Below, in pieces: positions 16,191 through 23,681 of a stretch of DNA of 34,123 nucleotides. The DNA is taken from contig JAENIS010000011.1 in the NCBI GenBank assembly GCA_016844285.1, forward strand, positions 1 through 34,123, written 5' to 3'. A model generated the notes under the pieces. The model was not told where the DNA came from, made no database searches, and saw only the letters and a program-made list of their open reading frames with translations. Source of the DNA: Dehalococcoidales bacterium (GTDB lineage Bacteria > Chloroflexota > Dehalococcoidia > Dehalococcoidales > UBA2162). Within the stretch, counting starts at the first letter, position 1. The number at the start of each line of letters is the position of its first letter. Position numbers and translations under genes: made by a program.

Positions 16191-16278
16191 TGTCATTGCG
16201 AGACCATCCGCCGCAAGCGGAGGCGAAGCAGACTTCACCCTCCCAGATTGCCACGTCGCTGCGCTCCTCGCAATGACA
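16191..16278. repeat. 88-bp MITE-like element with perfect 12-bp terminal inverted repeats
   Basis: TGTCATTGCGAG (16191-16202) and CTCGCAATGACA (16267-16278) are exact reverse complements. The interior is GC-rich (CCGCAAGCGGAGGCGAAGC) and carries no gene. Non-coding elements with these termini are common in several bacterial genomes. It lies between the lipoprotein stop and the radical-SAM gene. Confidence 0.85.
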
Positions 16279-16360
16279 GTAAAAATAACCAAATGCAAAT
16301 AGAACCTTATCTGGTAACTCTTATCATTTTCACTTATAATGATTACCTTGGAGGAGCAAT

Positions 16361-18193
16361 TTGACCCATCTCGACCGTATACTACATCACGTTGCCAAGC
16401 CCGCCCGCTATACCGGTGGCGAATGGAATAGCATCAGCAAGGATTGGGACACAACCCCTATCAAGATTGCCTTGGCCTACCCGGATTTGTATGAAATAGG
16501 CATGTCTAATATGGCTTTGCCCATCCTTTATGACCTGCTCAACCGGCAGCCGGACGTGCTGGCGGAGAGGGTTTACGCCCCGTGGGTGGATATGGAGGCT
16601 GCCATGCGGCAGGAGGGCATTCCTCTTTTTAGCCTTGAATCCAAACGCCCGCTGAAAGACTTCGACATTGTTGGCTTCTCCCTGGCCTATGAGCTTACCT
16701 ATACCAATGTCTTGAACATGCTTGACCTGGCCCAAATACCGGTTCTGGCTGCGGAACGAAGTGATTCTCATCCTCTGGTCATCGCCGGCGGTAGTGGTGC
16801 CCTTAACCCGGAAACCATGGCTGACTTTATCGACCTTTTTGTCGTTGGTGATGGTGAGGAGGTAGTCCCTGAGCTACTGGATACCTTCCGGGATTGGCAA
16901 GGCGGCAGTAAAAGAGCCACCAGGAAAGAGCTGCTGAGGCGGATGGCGGCCATCCCTGGTGTCTATGTCCCCAGCCTGTATCAGGTCGAATACCAGACTG
17001 ACGGTTTGCTTAAAAGCATTACCCCGATGGTGGCTGAGGCCAGTGCCATGATTCAGCGCCGTATCGTTGCTCAGCTACCGCCGCCGGTTACCCGGCCGGT
17101 GGTGCCTTTTATTGAGGTCATCCATGACCGCGGGGCAGTCGAGATTCAACGTGGTTGCAGTCATGGTTGCCGCTTCTGTCAGGCCGGAATTCTCTATCGT
17201 CCGGTGCGGGAGCGCCCTCAGCCAGAAGTGCTTCAGGCGGTGGGGGAGCTAATTACTAACTGCGGCTATAGTGAGGTATCTCTCGTTTCACTGAGTACCT
17301 GCGACTATCCTCATGTTGATGAGCTGGTCGCCAGTATCGCCGGTCGTTACCCCGATGTTGCCATATCGCTGCCCAGTCTTCATATCGATGCCTTTTCGCT
17401 GGACTTGCTGGACTCTTTGGCCCAGCGTAAGAAGACCGGGCTGACCTTTGCTCCTGAGGCAGGTAGTGAAAGACTGCGACGGGGCATCAATAAGAACATT
17501 TCTGAAGAGAAACTGCTGGAAACGGCTGCGGCTGCCTTTGCCCGGGGTTGGACTGGCCTTAAGCTGTACTTCATGCTTGGACTGCCTGGGGAAACGGTGG
17601 ATGACATCGCCGGCATCGGTACACTACTGGCTAAAGTACGTGCCGTTGGATTGAAGGCAAGGGGCAGAATGGGGGAGATAAGGATTACCCTGTCTACATT
17701 TGTGCCCAAGCCCCACACCCCTTTTCAGTGGGTGGCTCAAAATAGTGAGGAGGAAGTGAATGCCAAGCTTGAGCTGCTCAGGCAGGGAGTGCACCGCAAG
17801 GGGGTTAAGCTATCCTGGTCAGACCCCAGGGTTAGTTTGCTGGAGGCAGCCTTGTCGCGGGGAGACCGGCGTTTAGGCCAGGTTATCTATCGCGCCTGGA
17901 AACTGGGCTGTACCTTTGATTCCTGGGATGAGCGCTTTAATGCTGAGAACTGGTGGCGGGCTTTTGCCGAGAGCGGGCTTACCCCGGAGTTCTATGCCCG
18001 GCGGCAGCGCTCCCTGGATGAGGTACTCCCCTGGTCGCATATTGATGTGGGGGTAACGACCGCTTTCCTTAAGCGAGAGTATCAACGTGCCCTGGATATT
18101 AGGGAAACGGGTGACTGCCGTACCCAAGCCTGTAATGCCTGCGGGCTGGAAGACTCGCAGCCAGCCTGTCAGCAGAAACGGCCGAGAGTCTGA
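16361..18193 (+). CDS. B12-binding-domain radical SAM protein (TIGR03960 type)
   Basis: The 610-aa protein begins at TTG 16361 behind GGAGGAG. Residues about 30-210 form a cobalamin-binding-like Rossmann domain (IALAYPDLYEIGMSN, VIAGGSGALNPE, DLFVVGDGEEVVPELL). QRGCSHGCRFCQAG follows, with C266, C270 and C273 binding the radical-SAM [4Fe-4S] cluster. The TIM barrel continues with LTFAPEAGSERLRRGINK and LKLYFMLGLPGET, and the C-terminal region carries a cysteine cluster (CRTQACNACG). These features fit TIGR03960, a conserved family whose reaction is not established. No TIGR03936 partner follows here. A TATAAT at 16335-16340 may be its -10 box. Confidence 0.9.
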   Translation: MTHLDRILHHVAKPARYTGGEWNSISKDWDTTPIKIALAYPDLYEIGMSNMALPILYDLLNRQPDVLAERVYAPWVDMEAAMRQEGIPLFSLESKRPLKDFDIVGFSLAYELTYTNVLNMLDLAQIPVLAAERSDSHPLVIAGGSGALNPETMADFIDLFVVGDGEEVVPELLDTFRDWQGGSKRATRKELLRRMAAIPGVYVPSLYQVEYQTDGLLKSITPMVAEASAMIQRRIVAQLPPPVTRPVVPFIEVIHDRGAVEIQRGCSHGCRFCQAGILYRPVRERPQPEVLQAVGELITNCGYSEVSLVSLSTCDYPHVDELVASIAGRYPDVAISLPSLHIDAFSLDLLDSLAQRKKTGLTFAPEAGSERLRRGINKNISEEKLLETAAAAFARGWTGLKLYFMLGLPGETVDDIAGIGTLLAKVRAVGLKARGRMGEIRITLSTFVPKPHTPFQWVAQNSEEEVNAKLELLRQGVHRKGVKLSWSDPRVSLLEAALSRGDRRLGQVIYRAWKLGCTFDSWDERFNAENWWRAFAESGLTPEFYARRQRSLDEVLPWSHIDVGVTTAFLKREYQRALDIRETGDCRTQACNACGLEDSQPACQQKRPRV

Positions 18194-18250
18194 CTAAGGA
18201 GGCCGTTTAATAACCTATCCCCCTGACCCCCTTCCCTTACGAGTCTTGTA

Positions 18251-18376
18251 TCAAAAGTGAGGTCCTCCATGTCACCATGAGCGTAGCGAAGGGTCTCGGG
18301 GTATTGGGGACTATTGGCTCACTGCCGGCCCCACGCTTAGATTCTTCGTCGCTTCGCTCCTCAGAGTGACTTTTGA
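18251..18376. repeat. Palindrome-bounded intergenic element
   Basis: TCAAAAGT (18251-18258) and ACTTTTGA (18369-18376) are perfect inverted ends. Inside, GTCACCATGAGCGTAGCGAAG (from 18271) is mirrored by CTTCGCTCCTCAGAGTGAC (to 18370). No gene fits. It resembles the short non-coding palindromic elements common in this window. Confidence 0.65.
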
Positions 18377-18435
18377 GGCAACGCCCTACTCGGGGGGAGC
18401 AAGGGAGTGAGGTCGTCCTTAAGGGTTAATCCATA

Positions 18436-18475
18436 CTGAAGCAGTCACTGGTTGAGTAATTGCCCAGACAGGACA
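18436..18475 (-). repeat. Family B repeat, inverted copy
   Basis: Read on the minus strand, this is TGTCCTGTCTGGGCAATTAC followed by TCAACCAGTGACTGCTTCAG, the counterpart of the copies at 5634, 20347 and 24575. The adjoining GGACGACCTCAC block (minus strand, about 18407-18419) is also conserved, so the whole compound unit is inverted here. Confidence 0.75.
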
Positions 18476-18483
18476 CTAACATG

Positions 18484-18512
18484 TTCACTAAGCATTAGTT
18501 ACGTGGTATACT
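18484..18512 (+). promoter_or_regulatory. Candidate promoter of the pyruvate-kinase-like gene
   Basis: TTCACT (18484-18489) and TATACT (18507-18512) are 17 bp apart, 38 bp before the ATG at 18551. Confidence 0.4.
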
Positions 18513-18550
18513 TATGGCTGGTAACGAACCCAATTTCAAAAGGGGAATGG

Positions 18551-19117
18551 ATGGAAGCAAAGATAACATATTTCGAGACATCCGGCAAACATAATACCGA
18601 TGTGGTCATGGAGATAGTGAAGCAGCGAGCTCAGCAACTAGGCATAAACACCGTCATTGTGGCATCATATCGCGGCTATACGGCGGATAAGGCGGTAAGA
18701 GCTTTGGATGGTCTAAGGATAATTGTTGTTGCTGGCTTCGCGGAACCGACCACGCGGAACCTGCTGGAAACTTTCACCCAGGGTGATGAGATACTCATTA
18801 GAAGCAAGGCTACCGTACTGATTGCCACTCATCTCTTCTCGGGGGTAAGCCGGGCGGTGCGTAAGAAGTTCAATTCTGCAAGCCCGGGGGACATCATTGC
18901 TCAAGCACTCCGGATGGTTGGTGTCGGTATCAAAGTAGGCATAGAGTGTACGGTCATGGCGGTCGATGCCGGGTTGGTGAGTACTGATGAAGATATTATC
19001 GCGATCGCAGGAACCAGAAGCGGGGCAGATACGGCTATTGTAGTTCGCCCCGTCAGTTCACAGGACCTCTTCGAGCTTAAGGTAAAACAAATCTTATGCA
19101 AACCCAGTGACTGGTAA
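18551..19117 (+). CDS. Stand-alone pyruvate kinase C-terminal (alpha/beta) domain protein
   Basis: The 188-aa product starts MEAKITYFETSGKHNTDVVM at ATG 18551, with AGGGGA just before it. An upstream in-frame start at 18452 would read through repeat DNA and is unlikely. The sequence matches the isolated pyruvate-kinase C-terminal domain: NTDVVMEIVKQRAQQLGI, TVIVASYRGYTADKA, and the end AIAGTRSGADTAIVVRPV. In true pyruvate kinases this domain binds allosteric effectors; no catalytic barrel is present here, so it cannot be a pyruvate kinase by itself. Stand-alone copies occur in archaea and Chloroflexota with unknown function. A cupin gene follows 70 bp later. Confidence 0.85.
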   Translation: MEAKITYFETSGKHNTDVVMEIVKQRAQQLGINTVIVASYRGYTADKAVRALDGLRIIVVAGFAEPTTRNLLETFTQGDEILIRSKATVLIATHLFSGVSRAVRKKFNSASPGDIIAQALRMVGVGIKVGIECTVMAVDAGLVSTDEDIIAIAGTRSGADTAIVVRPVSSQDLFELKVKQILCKPSDW

Positions 19118-19187
19118 GAATAAGGCGGCATGTTTAATACCCGCACAAGCGTGTCCTTTGGTACTAGACGTTTGAAGGAGGTGTGCC

Positions 19188-19535
19188 GTGCATATTACTG
19201 CTTTAGAAAAGGTAAAGAAAACGATACCAGATATGAAAGGTGCCAAAGGAGTCTATAAGCAGATTCCAATATCCAGGGAAAGTGGGACGCCAACTTTTTC
19301 GTTCCGTGTGTTTACGATTGAACCGGGTGGGCATACACCTCTTCACCACCATCCCTTCGAGCACTTGAATTATGTTATTGAGGGCACTGGCACCGTAATC
19401 GCTGAGAACCACGAAAATAAACTGAATAAAGGCGATTTTGTCATGATTCTACCCGGTGAGACTCACCAGTACCGGAATACGTCAGCCAGTAATCCACTGG
19501 TCATAATTTGTGCGGTTCCCAAAGAACATGAGTGA
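19188..19535 (+). CDS. Single-domain cupin protein
   Basis: This 115-aa protein starts at GTG 19188 behind AAGGAGGTG. Cupin motif 1 is GGHTPLHHHPFEHLNYVIEGTG, with candidate metal ligands H53, H55 and H59 (or E58). Motif 2 is GDFVMILPGETHQYRN with H93. Such small beta-barrels bind a divalent metal and act as isomerases, dioxygenases or sensors; no substrate can be inferred. It lies in line between the pyruvate-kinase-like gene and a metallo-hydrolase gene 34 bp downstream, so the three may be co-transcribed. Confidence 0.88.
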   Translation: MHITALEKVKKTIPDMKGAKGVYKQIPISRESGTPTFSFRVFTIEPGGHTPLHHHPFEHLNYVIEGTGTVIAENHENKLNKGDFVMILPGETHQYRNTSASNPLVIICAVPKEHE

Positions 19536-19569
19536 TTTCTACGGACTATAGACAGAGGAGGGGTATAAA

Positions 19570-20328
19570 ATGTCGGTTAAGAGTTTATCTGTCTTATATT
19601 GCGGCTCGCTGGTGGTTGACAAAGGGAGTGGCATTACCTACCGCGTCGATGTGGGGCTGAAGGTTAAAATACCGGTTCTAGCCTACCTGATTAAGACCGA
19701 CGAGGGAAACATTCTTTTCGATTGCGGGATTGACCACGACGACATTCCCTATTTGTTATCTATGGGCAAAGAGCTAAAGGCAAATAAAGAAGATTTCCTC
19801 TTGAACCGCCTGCGGGAGATTGGGGTCTCGCCGGAAGAAATCAGCTTTGTGTTCCAATCTCATCTGCATTGGGACCACGCCGGGCTGTTACGCTCCTTCC
19901 CTAAAGCCGAGATTATCATCCAAAGGGAAGAATACGGTTATGCCATCAATGCTCCCCATTTCGCTGAAGGCTTTTACCGCCGTCCGTATTATAGTTCTAC
20001 TGACTTGAACTGGCGCTTTATTGATGGGGATGAGAGTTTGCTGCCCGGCATAACCGCAATTTCTACCCCGGGGCATACTCCAGGGCATCAATCTCTCTTG
20101 GTACACCTACCTGAGAGCGGCTTTCTAATATTGACGGGTGATTGTGCCGATATCAGCGATAACCTAGAAAAGGAGATACTTCCCGGCATCTTCGTAAACG
20201 CAGTTCAGGCTCTACACTCTCTGAAGAGACTAAAAACTCTGGCACGAATCACGAATGGTCAACCTTTCTTCAGTCATTCTATGGAGCAATGGGAGAAAGT
20301 CAAGAAACCACCCGAATCCTACAAATAA
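19570..20328 (+). CDS. Metallo-beta-lactamase-fold hydrolase, N-acyl-homoserine lactonase-like
   Basis: The 252-aa protein has the MBL zinc motif SHLHWDHAG (H98, H100, D102, H103). Downstream ligands lie in STPGHTPGHQSLL, TGDCAD and FSHSMEQW. The opening SVLYCGSLVVDKG and the FDCGIDHDD loop resemble AiiA-type lactonases that open homoserine-lactone signals. However, many family members act on other lactones or esters, so quorum quenching is only a possibility. No signal peptide is seen. GAGGAGGGG precedes the ATG. Family B repeat DNA begins 19 bp after the stop. Confidence 0.85.
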   Translation: MSVKSLSVLYCGSLVVDKGSGITYRVDVGLKVKIPVLAYLIKTDEGNILFDCGIDHDDIPYLLSMGKELKANKEDFLLNRLREIGVSPEEISFVFQSHLHWDHAGLLRSFPKAEIIIQREEYGYAINAPHFAEGFYRRPYYSSTDLNWRFIDGDESLLPGITAISTPGHTPGHQSLLVHLPESGFLILTGDCADISDNLEKEILPGIFVNAVQALHSLKRLKTLARITNGQPFFSHSMEQWEKVKKPPESYK

Positions 20329-20346
20329 GCTAGACTATGGGATTGG

Positions 20347-20490
20347 TGTCCTGTCTTGTTCACTGCTGAACCAATGACTGCTTCAGCACACATTACGGCT
20401 TACGGACGACCTCACCCCCTTAATCCCCCTCTCCTAATAGGAGAGGGGGAAATAGAGAAAGAGGGGCTTCGCCCCTCTTAGACGCCCCAC
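20347..20490. repeat. Compound repeat: family B unit followed by family A hairpin block
   Basis: 20347-20386 is the TGTCCTGTC...CTTCAG unit. It continues through CTTACGGACGACCTCACCCC, shared with 24621-24642, into CCCCTCTCCTAATAGGAGAG and GGGGCTTCGCCCC hairpins. The part from 20403 is nearly the same as 23380-23462. Confidence 0.8.
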
Positions 20491-20494
20491 TAGC

Positions 20495-20635
20495 AGGGTG
20501 CTGAAAAAGTCAATCGCATTTGTCTCCCCCTTTGAAAAAGAGCCTGTCCCGTGCTTGACACGGGAGGGACTAAGGGGGATTTCCAGGCTTAAAATCCCTC
20601 TTGATCTCCCTTTTACGAAAGGGAGAGGAATGTCC
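20495..20635. repeat. Further repeat-like block upstream of hisS
   Basis: The stretch starts GGTGCTGAAAAAGTCAATCG and contains GTCCCGTGCTTGACACGGGAG, a perfect 7-bp palindromic arm pair, then CTCCCTTTTACGAAAGGGAG, a perfect hairpin. A 73-codon frame across it (20498-20719) is probably not a gene. No T-box antitermination element for hisS is visible. Confidence 0.5.
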
Positions 20636-20746
20636 TTCCTATGGAAGGATAAACGCCCTTATGGTAAGCTGTTTAAGGCTATTTGCCTTTACAATGGTAC
20701 TGCTAATGATGTATTCTAGCCCGTAAAGTAAGGAGGGAAGGTCACG

Positions 20747-21994
20747 TTGTATCAGGCACCACGCGGCACCGCCGATATTCTCCCCGAGGAACAAGCCTAC
20801 TGGCGCTATGTAGAGCAAAAGGCAGCTGGTGTCTCCCGGCTCTATGGCTATGAGCGCATCGATTTCCCGGCCTTTGAGGATGCCGGGCTGTTCAGCCGCA
20901 GCGTCGGTGAGGGCACTGATATTGTCGAAAAAGAGATGTACACCTTCCAGGACAGGGGCAAGAACCAGCTAGCCCTGATACCGGAGGGCACCGCCTCGGT
21001 GTGCCGGGCCTATATCGAGCATGGACTGAACAATAAGCCACAGCCGGTGAAGCTCTATTACATGGCTTCTGTTTTCCGCTATGAAAGACCTCAGGCAGGC
21101 CGATACCGACAGCACCACCAGTTCGGCTGCGAAGCCATTGGCGACGACGACCCCGCCCTCGATGCCGAGGTGATTGATATGGCCTGGCAATTCTTCCAGT
21201 CGCTAAACCTGGGCCAACTGTCTCTGAAGCTCAATAGTATTGGTTGTAAAGCATGCCGGCCGGACTATCTCAGCGCTCTGAAGGACTATTATGCTGGTAA
21301 TGCTGATGGAGTATGTTCCGATTGCAAGACGAGGCTGGACAAAAATCCGCTGCGCCTGCTCGATTGCAAACAACCTTCCTGCCAGGCCATCGCCGACGCA
21401 GCACCAAAAAGTGCCGATTACCTTTGTCAGCCCTGTGGTGAGCATTTCAGCCAGTTGCAGAGATACCTGGGCTTGCTGGGATTCCCTTTTACCCTGAACC
21501 ACCGCCTGGTCAGGGGGCTGGACTACTATACCCGAACCGTCTTTGAGATTCAGCCTGAAGCCGAAGGGGGACAGAGTACCCTCGGCGGTGGGGGCAGGTA
21601 TGATGGCCTGATTGAAGAGCTTGGGGGCAAGCCGACCCCGGCGATTGGCTTTGCGACCGGCATCGAGCGTATCGTGCTCAACCTGAGAAACCAGCAGATA
21701 CCTGTCCCACCGCTGCCTCGCCCGTCGGTGTTTGTTGCCCATCTGGGCGATAAAGCCAAAGATGAGACAGTAAAGCTGGCGGCCAGGCTCAGACGGGCTG
21801 GCATCGGAGTAATCAAGGCGAGCGGCAGCAAGAGCCTGAAAGCCCAGTTGCGGCAGGCCAATACCCTTGGCGTTCATCAAACCATCATTATTGGGGATGA
21901 TGAGGTGCAGGCGGGCACAGCCATCGTGCGGGACATGGCTAACGCCCGGCAGGAGATTGTGCCTCTAACCGGGCTGGAAGAACTGCTGAAATAG
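20747..21994 (+). CDS. hisS: Histidyl-tRNA synthetase
   Basis: The 415-aa class II synthetase starts at TTG 20747 with AAGGAGGG at 20730-20737. YQAPRGTADILPEE is the usual N terminus. Motif 2 is VFRYERPQAGRYRQHHQFG. The histidine-specific segments are LVRGLDYYTRTVFE and GGGGRYDGLIEELGG, and motif 3 is AIGFATGIER. Residues about 325-415 form the anticodon-binding domain (SVFVAHLGDKAKDETVKLA). A four-cysteine insertion (CKACRPDY...CSDC...CQPC) is present, as in many bacterial HisRS. It charges tRNA-His with histidine using ATP in the cytoplasm. The stop lies 2 bp before a frame running into a lipoprotein. Confidence 0.96.
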   Translation: MYQAPRGTADILPEEQAYWRYVEQKAAGVSRLYGYERIDFPAFEDAGLFSRSVGEGTDIVEKEMYTFQDRGKNQLALIPEGTASVCRAYIEHGLNNKPQPVKLYYMASVFRYERPQAGRYRQHHQFGCEAIGDDDPALDAEVIDMAWQFFQSLNLGQLSLKLNSIGCKACRPDYLSALKDYYAGNADGVCSDCKTRLDKNPLRLLDCKQPSCQAIADAAPKSADYLCQPCGEHFSQLQRYLGLLGFPFTLNHRLVRGLDYYTRTVFEIQPEAEGGQSTLGGGGRYDGLIEELGGKPTPAIGFATGIERIVLNLRNQQIPVPPLPRPSVFVAHLGDKAKDETVKLAARLRRAGIGVIKASGSKSLKAQLRQANTLGVHQTIIIGDDEVQAGTAIVRDMANARQEIVPLTGLEELLK

Positions 21995-22014
21995 GTTGGT
22001 GTTGATAGCAATAA

Positions 22015-22051
22015 GCTATGCAATCATCGCTGATATTCATGCCAATCTGGC
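22015..22051 (+). repeat. Upstream copy of a 37-bp direct repeat (start of metallophosphoesterase gene)
   Basis: These 37 bp are identical to 22633-22669 within the metallophosphoesterase gene. Similarity extends on both sides: ATAGCA upstream with a small indel, and GCTTT downstream after one mismatch. It encodes YAIIADIHANLA in the lipoprotein reading frame. Confidence 0.95.
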
Positions 22052-22070
22052 AGCTTTTGGAAACGTAAAA

Positions 22071-22616
22071 ATGAGACATCTGTTTATACAAGTAACTTCA
22101 GTTTACTTAGTCCTATTTCTTTTGACAACAGGGTGCGTCGTCAAACCTCCGCCTAATCCCGATGTCTCACCAATTCCCCCCGCATCACCTGTAGTTTTGG
22201 ATATATCATTTCCTGACGGTGCACCACTACTGAACCATGAAGCACGTTTAGCTGTTAAAGTTACCGTTCGTACCTTTGGCGTCAACAACATGAGCGTAAA
22301 TGTTTCCCTGCCTGACGCCTTCCAGTTAGTAAGCGGCAACCTTTCATGGGTTGGGGACATCGCCAGAGGAGACAAAGTAACGGTTGAGGCAATAACAGCA
22401 GTTGTCAGGGCGGTTAAGACAGGGAACTGGACCATTGATACCCTTTTCAACTTCGACCCTGGTAATGGGTTTAGGGTAGGTGAGGGAGGTGGACACTATC
22501 GGGTTTATGTAACTGTGTCAGAAAGGTCAGCACAATGGGGCATAAGACCACCCTGGTATAAAGGTGGCGCTGTGGAAGTCACACCTCAACGAGTAGAAGA
22601 ACCCTCCAGACCGTAA
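22071..22616 (+). CDS. Lipoprotein of unknown function, inserted between hisS and the metallophosphoesterase gene
   Basis: The likely start, ATG 22071, gives 181 aa with a lipoprotein signal (MRHLFIQVTSVYLVLFLLTTGC, lipid-bearing C22 in LTTGC). A proline-rich spacer (PPPNPDVSPIPPASP) and a beta-rich domain follow: ARLAVKVTVRTFG, MSVNVSLPDAF, DKVTVEAITAVVRAV, GNWTIDTLFNF. The pattern resembles an Ig-like or DUF11-type surface domain, but I cannot name a family. The frame is open back to 21996 and includes YAIIADIHANLAAF, a copy of the next protein's first residues, so a longer fusion product is formally possible. GGAAA at 22059 is a weak ribosome binding site. Confidence 0.75.
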   Translation: MRHLFIQVTSVYLVLFLLTTGCVVKPPPNPDVSPIPPASPVVLDISFPDGAPLLNHEARLAVKVTVRTFGVNNMSVNVSLPDAFQLVSGNLSWVGDIARGDKVTVEAITAVVRAVKTGNWTIDTLFNFDPGNGFRVGEGGGHYRVYVTVSERSAQWGIRPPWYKGGAVEVTPQRVEEPSRP

Positions 22617-22628
22617 AAAGGGAATAGC

Positions 22629-23363
22629 ATGCGCTATGCAATCATCGCTGATATTCATGCCAATCTGGCGGCTTTGACGGCGGTACTGGAGGACATCCAG
22701 CACCGGGGTGGGATGGAAAAGGTGTGGTTTTTGGGAGACGTGGTTGGCTATGGCCCGGAGCCGCACCAGTGCCTTGAGCTTTTACGCCAGACAGACCATA
22801 TCGGTGTTGCCGGCAATAATGATTTAGCCGCCATCGGCAAGGTTGATACCGCCGATTTTAATCCTGAGGCGGCTGCCGCCTGCCATTGGACGGCACAGCA
22901 GTTAACCTCCGCCGATATCGAGTACCTTGGTCAGCTACCCCTGGTTATTGAAGAAGGGGATTTTACTCTGGTTCATGGTAGTCCGAGACAGCCTATCTGG
23001 GAATACCTCTCATCCACTGACGTCGCTCAAGAGAATCTGGCTTACTTTAAATCGCCGTTTTGTCTGGTCGGCCATTCTCATCTACCACTGGTGTTCAACG
23101 ATGAGGGAAACGGTAGTTGTTCGGGTAAGCCATTGCTGAATAATGATAAGCTGACTCTGGCGAAGAACCGCTTGATGATTAACCCGGGTAGTGTCGGGCA
23201 ACCGCGGGACGGCGACCCCCGTGCAAGCTATGCCCTCTATGATAGCGAAACCAGGCGGTTCAGGCTCTATCGTGTTCCTTATGATATCCGTTCCACCCAG
23301 AAAAAGATGATAGAATATGACCTCCCGATGCGCCTGGCCACTCGACTGAGCTACGGCTGGTGA
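22629..23363 (+). CDS. Calcineurin-like metallophosphoesterase (YfcE/MJ0936-like)
   Basis: The 244-aa protein has all five two-metal phosphoesterase motifs in order: DIHANLAAL (residues 8-16), LGDVVGYGPEP, AGNNDLA, VHGSPRQP and GHSHLPLVF. It should hydrolyse a phosphomono- or phosphodiester in the cytoplasm; the natural substrate is unknown. ATG 22629 has AGGGA upstream, and the full N terminus is intact even though a partial copy of it lies 618 bp upstream. It was probably adjacent to hisS before the lipoprotein segment arrived. Confidence 0.9.
   Translation: MRYAIIADIHANLAALTAVLEDIQHRGGMEKVWFLGDVVGYGPEPHQCLELLRQTDHIGVAGNNDLAAIGKVDTADFNPEAAAACHWTAQQLTSADIEYLGQLPLVIEEGDFTLVHGSPRQPIWEYLSSTDVAQENLAYFKSPFCLVGHSHLPLVFNDEGNGSCSGKPLLNNDKLTLAKNRLMINPGSVGQPRDGDPRASYALYDSETRRFRLYRVPYDIRSTQKKMIEYDLPMRLATRLSYGW
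22633..22669 (+). repeat. Downstream copy of the 37-bp direct repeat
   Basis: It is identical to 22015-22051. This copy forms codons 2-14 of the intact metallophosphoesterase gene, so it is probably the original. Confidence 0.95.
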
Positions 23364-23379
23364 TTGAGATTGTTTAGTG

Positions 23380-23552
23380 ACCTCACCCCCTTAATCCCCC
23401 TCTCCTAAGAGGAGAGGGGGAAATAGGAAAATAGGGGCTTCGCCCCTCTTAGACACCCCGAAAAAAACGGAAAGGTTTAAGAGGAGGCTAATGCTTCCTC
23501 TTTTATTACTTCCCCTTCCCCTGACAGGGGAAGGGGATTAAGGGGATAGGGT
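23380..23552. repeat. Two GC-rich hairpin repeat blocks (family A)
   Basis: 23380-23462 is nearly identical to 20403-20490: CCCCTCTCCTAAGAGGAGAG, then GGGGCTTCGCCCCTCTTAGA. 23476-23552 contains AGAGGAGGCTAATGCTTCCTCT and TTCCCCTGACAGGGGAA hairpins, ending TAAGGGGATAGGG. Both sit just after the metallophosphoesterase gene and may terminate transcription. Confidence 0.8.
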
Positions 23553-23574
23553 TGAATTAACACCCTCTAGGGGA

Positions 23575-23604
23575 TTGCCAAATTGGTGAATGCAGGTTTA
23601 TAAT
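23575..23604 (+). promoter_or_regulatory. Sigma-70-like promoter of the crotonase-fold gene
   Basis: TTGCCA (23575-23580) and a perfect TATAAT (23599-23604) are 18 bp apart, giving a leader of about 70 nt to ATG 23682. Confidence 0.6.
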
Positions 23605-23681
23605 TGCTTTGACTGAAGGTTAGCGCCTACCGGCGGTCTTTTCAGGTCAAGACTCAAATAAGTTTAGCGCAGGAGGGAAAG

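Noticed and set aside
20347..20640. CRISPR array suggested by the repeated GC-rich blocks
   Set aside because: The repeats are not evenly spaced, there are no unique spacers of constant length, and no cas genes are near.
20498..20719. 73-codon open frame upstream of hisS
   Set aside because: It lies across repeat-like DNA with palindromes. The protein matches nothing and its start has no ribosome binding site.
20347..20746. T-box riboswitch upstream of hisS
   Set aside because: No T-box consensus (AGGGTGG...) or specifier loop was found. The region is repeat DNA.
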